The notes under the pieces are model-generated. The model was not told where the DNA came from and did no database searches. It worked only from the letters and a program-made list of their open reading frames with translations. Shown here piece by piece: positions 56,386 through 63,433 of a stretch of DNA of 64,000 nucleotides. A program made the translations under genes and the position numbers. The DNA lies in assembly GCA_017460885.1 (NCBI GenBank), contig JAFUAB010000037.1, forward strand, positions 1 through 64,000, read 5' to 3'. This DNA comes from Lachnospiraceae bacterium. Its GTDB lineage: Bacteria > Bacillota > Clostridia > Lachnospirales > Lachnospiraceae. The stretch's first letter is position 1. Every line of letters starts with the position of its first letter.

Positions 56386-57086
56386 GCAAACACCTCCCTG
56401 AAATATGCATCCACGGATTTACCGTACTGATCGCGGATATATTGTGCCGTATTGTACAGGATCATGCTACCCGTTCTGATAAATATGACCTCGTCCAGAA
56501 CGGTCTCTATGTCTCCTATCAGATGTGTGGACAAAAGTATCGACGAATCCGGTCTGTGTGCGGAAAGGATCGTCCGCATGATATAATCCCTGGCTGCGGG
56601 ATCCACTCCGGCTATCGGTTCATCCAGGATATACAGATCGGCTCTGCGGCTCATCACAAGTATCAGCTGCACCTTTTCCTTATTGCCCTTGGAAAGCGTC
56701 TGCAGCCTGACTCTGGGATCCACGCCCAGATCAAACAGCATATCGTATGCCCGGTCTATCTCAAAATCTTCATAAAGTTCGTTGAACATATTAAGGACCT
56801 CATCTATCCTGCTGCCGTTATTTAAGTATGTACGGTCAGGCAGATAGGATATCCTCTTTTTGGTCTCAACTCCCACGGTAAACCCGCAGACAAATATCGA
56901 GCCGTATGTGGGCCTGAGCAGGCCGTTCATCATTTTGATCAGAGTGGTCTTGCCGCTTCCGTTTGGGCCGAGCAGACCGATGATCTTTCCTCTGGGAAGC
57001 ATCAGATTCATCTCATTGACCGCCGGATAATGATTGTTGTCATATATCTTGGTCAGGTGCTGTATATTAACCAGACATTCTTCCAT
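56379..57086 (-). CDS. ABC transporter ATP-binding protein
   Basis: 235 residues, single ABC domain. Walker A GLLGPNGSGKTTLIKMMNG, signature TLSKGNKEKVQLIL, Walker B LYILDEPIAGVDPAARD, switch His in LLSTHLIGD. YxxD/GntR-associated exporters look alike, but no such regulator gene is adjacent. Its SD (GAGGT) is supplied by the edge of a 73-bp repeat. Confidence 0.93.
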   Translation of the reverse strand: MEECLVNIQHLTKIYDNNHYPAVNEMNLMLPRGKIIGLLGPNGSGKTTLIKMMNGLLRPTYGSIFVCGFTVGVETKKRISYLPDRTYLNNGSRIDEVLNMFNELYEDFEIDRAYDMLFDLGVDPRVRLQTLSKGNKEKVQLILVMSRRADLYILDEPIAGVDPAARDYIMRTILSAHRPDSSILLSTHLIGDIETVLDEVIFIRTGSMILYNTAQYIRDQYGKSVDAYFREVFAC

Positions 57087-57095
57087 TTCGGTTTA

Positions 57096-57345
57096 CCTCA
57101 TGTTTCACGGGTCTCAAGTACATAATCCTCATTCAAGCTCGCTTGATTCGGATTATGTACCTTTCGACTTACTTTATAATATACGAATTGCTCCGTTTCG
57201 CTCCGAAACTCTCGCAATTCTGAAACATTCGGAATCCGCTAATTTCCCTGCTTCGCAAGAAAATTGCTACTTCCTCATGTTTCGCGGGTCTCAAGTTCAT
57301 AATCCTCATTCAAGCTCGCTTGATTCGGATTATGTACCTTTCGAC
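57096..57345. repeat. Two direct copies of a 73-bp repeat with hairpin
   Basis: Copies at 57096-57168 and 57273-57345 (period 177 bp) differ at two positions. Each contains the stem CATAATCC/GGATTATG enclosing TCAAGC/GCTTGA. The 104 bp between copies contain further small tetraloop-like hairpins (TTTCGCTCCGAAA, CTTCGCAAG). The region lies between the ABC exporter and tRNA-Cys and explains an otherwise spurious plus-strand open frame. Confidence 0.85.
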
Positions 57346-57374
57346 CCTAATATTATCATATTATACAAAAAATC

Positions 57375-57403
57375 TTGCAATTCTTCCACATTTAATATAT
57401 ACT
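57375..57403 (+). promoter_or_regulatory. Promoter of tRNA-Cys
   Basis: -35 TTGCAA (57375-57380), 17-nt spacer, -10 TATACT (57398-57403), about 50 nt upstream of the tRNA. Confidence 0.8.
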
Positions 57404-57459
57404 TTATAGATGTTGACGCGTCAGATATACAGGTAGATCACAAATCTGCGCGAACATAT

Positions 57460-57530
57460 GGTGCTGTAGCCAAGTGGTAAGGCGTGGGACTGCAACTCCC
57501 TGATCATCGGTTCAAATCCGTTCAGCACCT
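57460..57530 (+). tRNA. tRNA-Cys (GCA)
   Basis: 71 nt. Acceptor GGTGCTG/CAGCACC, D-loop AGCCAAGTGGTAAGGC, anticodon GCA within GGGACTGCAACTCCC, T-arm with GGTTCAAATCC, discriminator T; no encoded CCA. The 3' end is the integration site of the neighbouring island. Confidence 0.95.
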
Positions 57531-57531
57531 C
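57509..57531 (+). other. attL within the 3' end of tRNA-Cys
   Basis: 23-bp sequence from GGTTCAAA to CACCTC, repeated exactly at 62023-62045. It covers the T-arm and acceptor end, so integration restores the tRNA. Confidence 0.9.
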
Positions 57532-57540
57532 GCGTAAAAT

Positions 57541-57574
57541 GCCCTGAAACTCTAATGTTTTGGGGCGTTTTTTA
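57541..57574 (+). terminator. Terminator for tRNA-Cys supplied by the island
   Basis: GCCCTGAAAC/GTTTTGGGGC stem (with G-T pairs) followed by six T, 10 nt beyond the tRNA. It overlaps the 3' end of the integrase gene on the other strand. Confidence 0.7.
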
Positions 57575-58532
57575 TTGGGATACTCTGGGATAAATCTGCT
57601 CCGGTAGCCACTACGGACAGAGCAAAGTCCCTTTGGTACTTCTGGCCCATCTCGGGACCAGTGTGCCCAAGCCTGCGCTGAATCGCCTGAGCGCCCTTCT
57701 CCTGCTTCGCCATGATTGTGGCCTCTGAGTGCCTAACCTGATGGGGCGGAAGGTACTGAACGCCGGCGCTTTTGCAAAGGCGCTTCATTTTCTTCTCCAC
57801 GTTGGACATTGAAATCAGCACCTCGTTGCCTTTAACATAGCAGGGCTCCCTAACAAACAAAAACTCGTCTGACCAGGATACTTCTTTGGCCTTCTCGAAT
57901 ATCCGCACGAGCCTCTCTGTCATCGGCTGGTTTCTCTTTCCGGCGTACGAGTCTGCCTTTATCTCCTCGTCCCTGTGACCGTCTCTTGCAAAGCCGCAGA
58001 TCCTGACGTGCGGAACCTCCGCATCGAAGTGGAAGTCGCCGAACCTGATCGCGCGCGCTTCGGAGTTTCGCGCGGCTGTTTCGATGATGAATCCGACGCA
58101 AAGATCTCCGGCATCCGGATTCTTGATCGAGTCAAAGGCGATCGCGAGCTTGTCTCTGTCACTTTCATCAAACCATGGATGCTCTCCAACCTTTTCCCCG
58201 TCGTAATAAGGGAAGCGGCCGTAATCCAGGCTTAGGATCGGGTTGATCAGGTTTGCGCTCTCGTAGGTGTTTGCGAAGCCGTAGACCATGTTGATGATCG
58301 TTCTGATGGAGTTGTGCCTGTGCTTTTCGATAACCTTCTGTCCGCGCTGCCTGTCCTTCTCAGAGACCTTTATGTGAGCCCTGTCGAGAAATGACGCGAC
58401 ATCTGCGATGGAAATGTCGGATAGGCTCTTCTTGACGAAGGGGTCATCAGCGAAGAATCGCTTGAACTCCCTTTCGTGATCCACTATTGTTTGCTCTTTA
58501 ATGGTGGAGAACTCCCTATGGTGATCAATCAC
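57552..58532 (-). CDS. int: Tyrosine recombinase, core-binding and catalytic part
   Basis: 326 residues. A SAM-like core-binding domain (about 15-110) and the catalytic domain with Arg155 (ARNSEARAIRFG), HxxR His264-Arg267 (HQVRHSEA), His290 (RLGHTG) and nucleophile Tyr299. The N-terminal arm-binding domain is missing from this frame and is found in the upstream 113-residue frame. The ATG at 58532 overlaps that frame's stop (ATGA). A -1 frame change at an A6 run would give one 437-residue-type integrase. No SD is seen at 58532. Confidence 0.92.
   Translation of the reverse strand: MIDHHREFSTIKEQTIVDHEREFKRFFADDPFVKKSLSDISIADVASFLDRAHIKVSEKDRQRGQKVIEKHRHNSIRTIINMVYGFANTYESANLINPILSLDYGRFPYYDGEKVGEHPWFDESDRDKLAIAFDSIKNPDAGDLCVGFIIETAARNSEARAIRFGDFHFDAEVPHVRICGFARDGHRDEEIKADSYAGKRNQPMTERLVRIFEKAKEVSWSDEFLFVREPCYVKGNEVLISMSNVEKKMKRLCKSAGVQYLPPHQVRHSEATIMAKQEKGAQAIQRRLGHTGPEMGQKYQRDFALSVVATGADLSQSIPIKNAPKH
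57576..57592. promoter_or_regulatory. Candidate arm-type site, left end
   Basis: TGGGATA twice (57576-57582, 57586-57592) at a 10-bp period. The same motif recurs at the right end (61950-61956, 61961-61967, 62011-62017). Confidence 0.5.
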
Positions 58533-58870
58533 CCGCCTGAAGACTTCCTCGAAAGAACTCCTGCTTTTTTCTTGGCCTTTCCAAAGTAGTGATCGTAGAG
58601 CTTCTGAATCATTTCGTCGGAGCTGGTTGCATAGATGGTCGTCCTCTTTTCCTTAGAGCCCTCGTCCTTGACATGCGTCTTGCACCTGCCCTTCTTTGCG
58701 TAGTCCTCTTCTGTTGGCAGCTTGTAGGGGTGAACTGCCAGAACCCTGTCCGTGATGTTCTTCTTCATGTCTTCCTCCATTCTCTCACGGACTTCCTCAG
58801 AAAAGAATGATACATCAATCCCTACCGCCACGCAATAACTCTGCGGTTCAAGTCTTTCGCATTTTGTCAT
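58529..58870 (-). CDS. Integrase N-terminal (arm-binding) frame
   Basis: 113 residues. The part KEKRTTIYATSSDEMIQKLYDHYFGK is typical of the arm-binding beginning of Firmicutes tyrosine integrases. After the run KAKKKA the frame ends in GVLSRKSSGG, whereas the -1 frame reads SRSSFEEVFRRVIDHHRE directly into the catalytic protein. AAAGGAGG precedes the ATG. It is either half of a frameshift-expressed integrase or a broken one. Confidence 0.8.
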   Translation of the reverse strand: MTKCERLEPQSYCVAVGIDVSFFSEEVRERMEEDMKKNITDRVLAVHPYKLPTEEDYAKKGRCKTHVKDEGSKEKRTTIYATSSDEMIQKLYDHYFGKAKKKAGVLSRKSSGG

Positions 58871-58902
58871 GCAGCTAAACCTCCTTTCGTTTGAGCTGCA
58901 TG
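58868..58902 (-). promoter_or_regulatory. Hairpin that can close over the integrase start codon and SD
   Basis: Perfect 9-bp inverted repeat CATGCAGCT/AGCTGCATG. The start codon lies in the stem and the AAAGGAGG in the loop, so translation could be held low until the fold opens. Confidence 0.6.
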
Positions 58903-59187
58903 TATATGTACAGGAAAATGCTCGTGAAATTGACCTGAATAAAGAGTCCTGAAATCCCTTGATTTTACGGGGCTTTCGGCATTTTCTTTACGGGAGCTGT
59001 TTCAGAGTTCTTCCTGTACCTGTTCCGTATCCGGATTCGTCCCTGTAACAGAGTGATTTCGGGAGGGTTTTATTTTACATATCTAAGAAAGGAACGGCTG
59101 ACTGCATTGATCTGTTACGGAGCGGTAACCGTCCCTGTAGCAAAGAGATGAATGGATTTGTAACGAAAAAGGAAGGAGAACTGACAC
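58903..59187 (+). promoter_or_regulatory. 285-bp control region of the island
   Basis: Divergent region between the integrase frames and the 145-residue gene. It contains repeated CTGTTAC/CTGTAAC-like words (about 59046, 59111, 59142) and GTTAC-GGAGCG-GTAAC (about 59113-59128), which could be operator sites. No promoter is convincing. Confidence 0.4.
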
Positions 59188-59625
59188 ATGGTTAGAACAA
59201 TGGACGAACTAAATTCTGCCACGGAAGATGAACTGCTTTCGATGGTAAAAGAAGCCGAGGGCGCAACAGGAAAAGACAAGTTCCAGGAACGATTTCCTGA
59301 AACAGAGTTTTCCTACTCTGCGATCACGAACCGGCTTGGGAAGCTTGGGTACCTGTCCGGCTTCTACCACCCCAAGTGGAAGGACGCCTACGACTCGAAG
59401 GGCGATGCACCTGCTGAACCTGAGCACGAGACCTCGGCGAAGACGATCGCCGTAAACTCCGACGAAAAGAGGGAGAGGTACAACCTCGCCGTTCTCTCAT
59501 CCACGAAGAGGAGGTACGAGGCCTTCCTGAAGGGGAAGAACTTCCCGTTCAAGCATACGACGGCTGCGCTGGAGCTGTACATGTCCTCCGTCAAAGACGG
59601 TTCGGTAAAGGTAACGCTTGAGTAA
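59188..59625 (+). CDS. Hypothetical island protein, possible DNA-binding accessory
   Basis: 145 residues, no recognised family. The N-terminal ~60 residues (ELLSMVKEAEGATGKDKF...SAITNRLGKLGYLSGFY) could form a helix-turn-helix; a charged linker follows; the last ~45 residues (LSSTKRRYEAFLKGKNFPFKHTTAALELYM) hold two helices after a strand, as in ribbon-helix-helix proteins. AAGGAAGGAG lies upstream. GC-rich third positions (CTC, AAG, GAG) differ from nearby chromosomal genes and fit acquisition. It could be the excision or control factor of the island (speculative). Confidence 0.6.
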   Translation: MVRTMDELNSATEDELLSMVKEAEGATGKDKFQERFPETEFSYSAITNRLGKLGYLSGFYHPKWKDAYDSKGDAPAEPEHETSAKTIAVNSDEKRERYNLAVLSSTKRRYEAFLKGKNFPFKHTTAALELYMSSVKDGSVKVTLE

Positions 59626-59775
59626 CCTATACTGTTCCAGATGACGATTCGGAGCTGTTCTTGGTGTGTGTACGATACTGTTACGATTGCGTATCCTGAT
59701 TTGTCCCTGATGCTGATGCGCTTTGGGATCGGTTCTGTTTTTTGGCACAGTTTTTCACTATTAAAAAAAACGACA

Positions 59776-61549
59776 ATCGAGTAGGAGGGAGTGATTAGCT
59801 CCCGTCCTCTCACAGCACCGTACGTACCGTTCGGTATACGGCGCTTTCAATAGTTGACGTGCACTGACTGATAGGCTGTGGCTAAATCATAGAAGCCACT
59901 GTTTATCAGTCTTTCTTTTGTCATCGCCATGTTGACTGCGACTGTATGTGTGGTAAACCAATATCCACGCCGACTGTTGCCAGCCATATGCGCCAAGTCC
60001 TTGGGCACGCCCATCTTTAAGAGATTGCGTACTTTAGTTTTTGGTTTCTTCCACTGTTTCCATATACACATACGTATTCTGTGATAGAGCCACCCATTGA
60101 TTTCGTCTATGTTGTTCTTCATGCTTGCTATACCGTAGTAGTTAAGCCATCCTCTCGCATATACCTTGATTTTCTCAAGACTAGGCTTGATGGACTGCAC
60201 AGACCTACGGGAAGATAAATCTTTCAGCTTTGACTTGAACTTCTTCCATGACTTTGGATGAACCCTGACGAAAACGCCACTTCCGTTCCTTCCCAATGCA
60301 AAGCCAAGGAATTTAAAATTTCGGATTGCAAACACGCTGACCGTACGACTTTTCTCTCGATTTACTGTTAACTTCAGTTTATCTTCGAGATATTTTGTAC
60401 TGCTTTCCAATAGTCTCCCTGATGCTCTTTTGCTTTTCGCTAGAAGAACGATGTCATCTGCATATCTTATGCAGGGCACACCCCTTTTCAGAAACTCTTG
60501 GTCGAACTCATTGAGGTAGATATTCGCAAGAAGTGGAGATAAATTCCCACCTTGCGGTGAACCTTCTTCTGTATCAATGACCACTCCATTTTCCATTACC
60601 CCACTTTTCAGATAACGCTTTATTAGTTGAACTACACGTTCATCCTTCACATTCCTTCTGAGGAGATTGATAAGGATTTCATGATTCAAGGTGTCGAAAT
60701 ATTTTGATAAGTCCAAGACTACCGCAAAAGTGTAACCTTGTTCTGCGTATTCTTTTACCTTCTGTATAGCATCCTTTGCGCTTCTGTTTGGGCGATAGCC
60801 GTAGCTTCCTTCCGCGAACAATGGTTCATAGATTGGCACTAACTGTTGAGTTATTGCCTGTTGGAGTGTTCGGTCTATCACGGTAGGTATGCCAAGCTTA
60901 CGCACACCTCCATCTGGTTTTGGAATCTCAACTCGCCTGACTGGCGATGGAGTATACTTACCGCGGTATATGCGGTCAGTTAACTCCTGCTGATGTTCCT
61001 TAAGGTACGGAAGTGCCTCTTCAATGGTCATACCATCAATACCTGGTGCTCCCTTGTTTGCTTTAACTCTTTTATAAGCTCTGTTAAAGTTATCTTTATA
61101 CAGTATCGCTTCCAAGAGCTTCGGCTGTGCACTGTCTCTTTCTTTCCATATCCGATTGAATGACCTAGGCGCTTTCGCATACCCTTCATGTTCCGCATTA
61201 TCTCTTTGCGAACAGCCATTGTTTTCAATGTTTTCTGCCATTAAAGGTCATTCCTCCTTTCTCGGTCATACTTAAGACTCCTATTGATTCGATCCTTCGG
61301 TTAGCATGTCCATGTTTCCATGTCCATATCCCTACTATGACCTCTGCTGACTTCTGCATGTTCAGCACCGCCTTGTTTCCTTGTACGGTGGTTACTCCTT
61401 TCAGAGCATTTCACGCAGACCTCCCTAGGTACCACACGTTTCTTCCTCTCCATCCATCTGCCTCATTTATCATGCATGATTCCGTGTAGTTATGGGGCTT
61501 CGACTTGTACCGCAGCCTTACCCTCATGCATGACCTCATAAAAAAGCAC
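59776..61549 (-). mobile_element. Group II intron
   Basis: Ribozyme elements around the maturase frame: domain V (AGCGCCGTATACC...ACGGTACGTACGGTGCT, 59822-59853), domain VI (GGACGGGAG...CTCCC with a bulged A) and the 3' end CCTACTCGAT at 59776. The 5' end is placed at GTGC (61549) from the usual GUGYG start; this is approximate. Length ~1.8 kb is typical. Confidence 0.8.
59847..61241 (-). CDS. ltrA: Group II intron reverse transcriptase/maturase
   Basis: 464 residues. RT motifs: KANKGAPGIDGMTIEE, RRVEIPKPDGGVRKLGIPTVIDRTLQQA, YGYRPNRSAKDAI, VVLDLSKYFDTLNH, EGSPQGGNLSPLLANIYLNEFD, CIRYADDIVLLAKS (YADD near residue 261), then the maturase X domain (LKDLSSR...YARGWLNYYGIASMKN) and GMAGNSRRGYWFTT-type tail. 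No HNH endonuclease is seen. Apparently intact. Confidence 0.96.
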   Translation of the reverse strand: MAENIENNGCSQRDNAEHEGYAKAPRSFNRIWKERDSAQPKLLEAILYKDNFNRAYKRVKANKGAPGIDGMTIEEALPYLKEHQQELTDRIYRGKYTPSPVRRVEIPKPDGGVRKLGIPTVIDRTLQQAITQQLVPIYEPLFAEGSYGYRPNRSAKDAIQKVKEYAEQGYTFAVVLDLSKYFDTLNHEILINLLRRNVKDERVVQLIKRYLKSGVMENGVVIDTEEGSPQGGNLSPLLANIYLNEFDQEFLKRGVPCIRYADDIVLLAKSKRASGRLLESSTKYLEDKLKLTVNREKSRTVSVFAIRNFKFLGFALGRNGSGVFVRVHPKSWKKFKSKLKDLSSRRSVQSIKPSLEKIKVYARGWLNYYGIASMKNNIDEINGWLYHRIRMCIWKQWKKPKTKVRNLLKMGVPKDLAHMAGNSRRGYWFTTHTVAVNMAMTKERLINSGFYDLATAYQSVHVNY

Positions 61550-61577
61550 TTGCAATCTGATCCGGCATTGATATAAT
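61550..61577 (+). promoter_or_regulatory. Promoter of the antitoxin-like small RNA
   Basis: -35 TTGCAA (61550-61555), 16-nt spacer, perfect -10 TATAAT (61572-61577). The -35 begins at the first base beyond the group II intron boundary. Confidence 0.75.
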
Positions 61578-61583
61578 GAATGT

Positions 61584-61655
61584 AGGCAAAATGTAAGAAC
61601 TGTTCCATGCGGACGGCGAAAAACCCAGGGCGGCAACCCTGGGCTTTTCATTACT
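61584..61655 (+). ncRNA. Antisense small RNA of a Fst/par-like type I toxin-antitoxin locus
   Basis: Predicted about 70-nt RNA from the promoter above to a hairpin shared with the toxin mRNA. Its 5' half (61593-61611, GTAAGAACT-G-TTCCATGCG) nearly repeats the antisense of the toxin start region (61767-61786, GTAAGAACT-AT-TTCCATGCG), so it can pair with the toxin initiation site as well as with the shared 3' end. This is the arrangement of RNA II in the par locus of pAD1. Confidence 0.65.
61617..61655. terminator. Shared bidirectional terminator of toxin mRNA and antisense RNA
   Basis: CCCAGGG/CCCTGGG stem (61624-61630, 61637-61643). An A run on the left gives a T tail on the minus strand; CTTTTC and a later T run follow on the plus strand. 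Confidence 0.8.
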
Positions 61656-61672
61656 CTTTTTGGCGAGGCGAG

Positions 61673-61783
61673 TTATTCCTCAGGCTCATTGCCGGCGCTA
61701 CAATCTCTGTCGAGCCATTTGCTGATGAGGTTGGCAACAACACCAGCCGCAACCGAGATCAAAAAAGTAAGAACTATTTCCAT
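61673..61783 (-). CDS. 36-residue Fst-like membrane toxin peptide
   Basis: Too short for routine calling but well supported: GGGAGGTG lies 5 nt upstream of the ATG. The peptide has one hydrophobic helix (about 3-21, VLTFLISVAAGVVANLI), then SKWLDRDCS and an acidic tail NEPEE. The layout (helix, then xxLDxx and a polar tail) matches Fst/Ldr-type type I toxins, which damage or condense the membrane. It is convergent with the antisense RNA at 61584-61655. Confidence 0.75.
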   Translation of the reverse strand: MEIVLTFLISVAAGVVANLISKWLDRDCSAGNEPEE

Positions 61784-61949
61784 GCGTTCACCTCCCTTCC
61801 GTGCCAGTATAGGAGGCGGCAACCATTCCATTGTACTCTATATGGCATGATGTGAAAAGTTCAAGTTCAGGGATTGGAACGAAACTGTCACTAACGAAAA
61901 CACATAAAAAGGTCCTATGAAAAAAGTCCTGCTTATGAAAAAAAGAATT

Positions 61950-62017
61950 TGGGATAATCCTGGGATAGAAAGATGAGGAAGCCCGTGAGGCTTGAAAACT
62001 GGTGCATTACTGGGATA
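61950..62017. promoter_or_regulatory. Candidate arm-type sites, right end
   Basis: TGGGATA at 61950-61956, 61961-61967 and 62011-62017. They are related to the pair at 57576-57592 near the other end of the island. Confidence 0.5.
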
Positions 62018-62022
62018 ATCTT

Positions 62023-62045
62023 GGTTCAAATCCGTTCAGCACCTC
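62023..62045. other. attR of the tRNA-Cys island
   Basis: Exact 23-bp copy of the tRNA-Cys 3' end (57509-57531) without the rest of the tRNA. Confidence 0.9.
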
Positions 62046-62048
62046 ACA

Positions 62049-62085
62049 GAAACCGGGCTGTCGTGATGACGGCCCGGTTTTCTTT
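62049..62085 (+). terminator. Probable original tRNA-Cys terminator, displaced by the island
   Basis: ACCGGGC/GCCCGGT stem (62052-62058, 62072-62078) followed by TTTTCTTT in the plus direction, lying immediately beyond attR. Before integration it would have stood a few bases after the tRNA. Confidence 0.65.
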
Positions 62086-63328
62086 ATGATTTCTTTATTC
62101 GATTAAGCATCATGTCCTTCTGCTCTTCCTCGAGCGTGAGCTTCAACGGTTCGGTCATGTAATGGGTGGCGCTGCCGGCACGACCGACCGGCTTCATGCT
62201 GGAGTGCATTACCAATGCGACGATGACGGTTATCACGGCAGCTATGACGAAGCCTGCAGAGCCTCCATCGGTCATGTATGATCCGATTATCGAGAGGATT
62301 ATGAACAACGGTATGATGACTGCCAGGAACTTGGGCACGCTGATGGGCAGGTCCCCGATCATCTTGCCGGTCTGTCCGTTCATGGCGAATTTGTATGTCT
62401 TGTCATTCCATTTGGTGGTCAGCATCCATACGGGCAAGAGGGCATAATCCGTCTTCTCGTTCTCATATCTGAACTGCTCGTTGGAATCTTCGATCTTATC
62501 ATGCCTGATGGTCCGTCTGGTCTCGCTGCTGATGGTCGACTGAACGCGCTCCCTGGCACGCTTCCTGTTGTCCTCCTCGCTGACGTCATACCTCTCAGCC
62601 AGGAATCCGGGCAGGTAGGTCAGCGAAAAAGGCTTCATGTCATTCAGTTCATACGGCTCTATCGAATCCATGAGGGCATCATCCATGCGCCCGGAAGCAT
62701 CCGTAGGCACGTGGGCATAGCTCATGTGACCCTGACGCCGTACCTGAAACCTGCCCGTGACGTGAGTATGACCTTCCTTATCGGTCTCTTCATCCACGGC
62801 CACGTATTTGGCATCGATGTTTATCTTGCCACTGAAAAGCCAGAACGGCACGTACACGCCCTGGATCTCCTCGACGTGATTGTCACTCTTAAATGACCTG
62901 GGCAGCAAAAATCTCTTGTTGTAATATTCCAGGTATTTCTGCTCCGCTTCCTTTTTGGAATGGGCAAAGGGAACTACATAATCGGGCTTGATGTTTCCGG
63001 CAAACTGCATCGGAGCTATAGTCTGATTGCCGCAGTATGGACAAACCATAACAGCGGTATTAACATCCGCCATCAGATCGGCACCGCATGTTGAACAGCG
63101 GTATTCCTTCATGGATTCCGTCGTCATGGCATTGGCATCATCTCCGTCAGCCGAACCGCCCTCGGTCAGGTTTGCCTCCTTATCTCTCCAGGCTGCTTCA
63201 ACCTCCTCGTTGGTATACTCCGAATCACAGTACTCGCATTTGAGCTTACCCGCCTCCGGATTCCAGACAAGGGTTCCTCCACAGGCAGGACATGTACTCG
63301 CCATGGTACCGCTTATTGAATTTGCCAT
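62084..63328 (-). CDS. Zinc-ribbon membrane protein, TFIIB-like ribbons at N-terminus
   Basis: About 414 residues. Two zinc ribbons: CPACGGTLVWNPEAGKLKCEYC near residues 12-34, and CSTCGADLMADVNTAVMVCPYCGNQ near 75-100; a beta-rich middle (about 105-320) with VYVPFWLFSGKINIDAKYV and LLPVWMLTTKWNDKTYKFAMNGQTGK; then two hydrophobic helices (about 333-353 and 360-378) and a basic C-terminus. Such proteins are common in Lachnospiraceae (from memory) with no assigned role. The ATG at 63328 follows GGGAGGTG. Confidence 0.88.
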   Translation of the reverse strand: MANSISGTMASTCPACGGTLVWNPEAGKLKCEYCDSEYTNEEVEAAWRDKEANLTEGGSADGDDANAMTTESMKEYRCSTCGADLMADVNTAVMVCPYCGNQTIAPMQFAGNIKPDYVVPFAHSKKEAEQKYLEYYNKRFLLPRSFKSDNHVEEIQGVYVPFWLFSGKINIDAKYVAVDEETDKEGHTHVTGRFQVRRQGHMSYAHVPTDASGRMDDALMDSIEPYELNDMKPFSLTYLPGFLAERYDVSEEDNRKRARERVQSTISSETRRTIRHDKIEDSNEQFRYENEKTDYALLPVWMLTTKWNDKTYKFAMNGQTGKMIGDLPISVPKFLAVIIPLFIILSIIGSYMTDGGSAGFVIAAVITVIVALVMHSSMKPVGRAGSATHYMTEPLKLTLEEEQKDMMLNRIKKS

Positions 63329-63433
63329 AATCACCTCCCGCAGTCAGCGCTGCTGATCCGCTATTATATGTTTAAGGAAACATTGATCAAAGCTTTTTCT
63401 TACCAAAACTCATTTTCGTTTTTCTCTAACCAC

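Larger units (their letters stand above)
57532..62045. mobile_element. 4.5-kb integrative island in tRNA-Cys
   Basis: Bounded by the 23-bp direct repeats. It carries an integrase (two open frames), one unknown gene, a group II intron and a toxin-antitoxin-like locus. There are no visible conjugation, capsid or replication genes, so it appears to be a small satellite or decayed integrative element. Integrase lies at the tRNA end, as is usual. Confidence 0.85.

Noticed and set aside
57034-57480. 148-codon plus-strand open frame with internal protein repeats
   Set aside because: The apparent repeat MFxGSQVHNPHSSS comes from the 73-bp DNA repeat, and the frame runs into the tRNA with no SD.
61411-61608. 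65-codon minus-strand open frame
   Set aside because: It crosses the group II intron 5' boundary and overlaps the intron's structured domain I.
62011-62045. Second tRNA-Cys
   Set aside because: Only the 23-bp 3' end is repeated; no anticodon, D-arm or 5' acceptor strand is present. It is attR.
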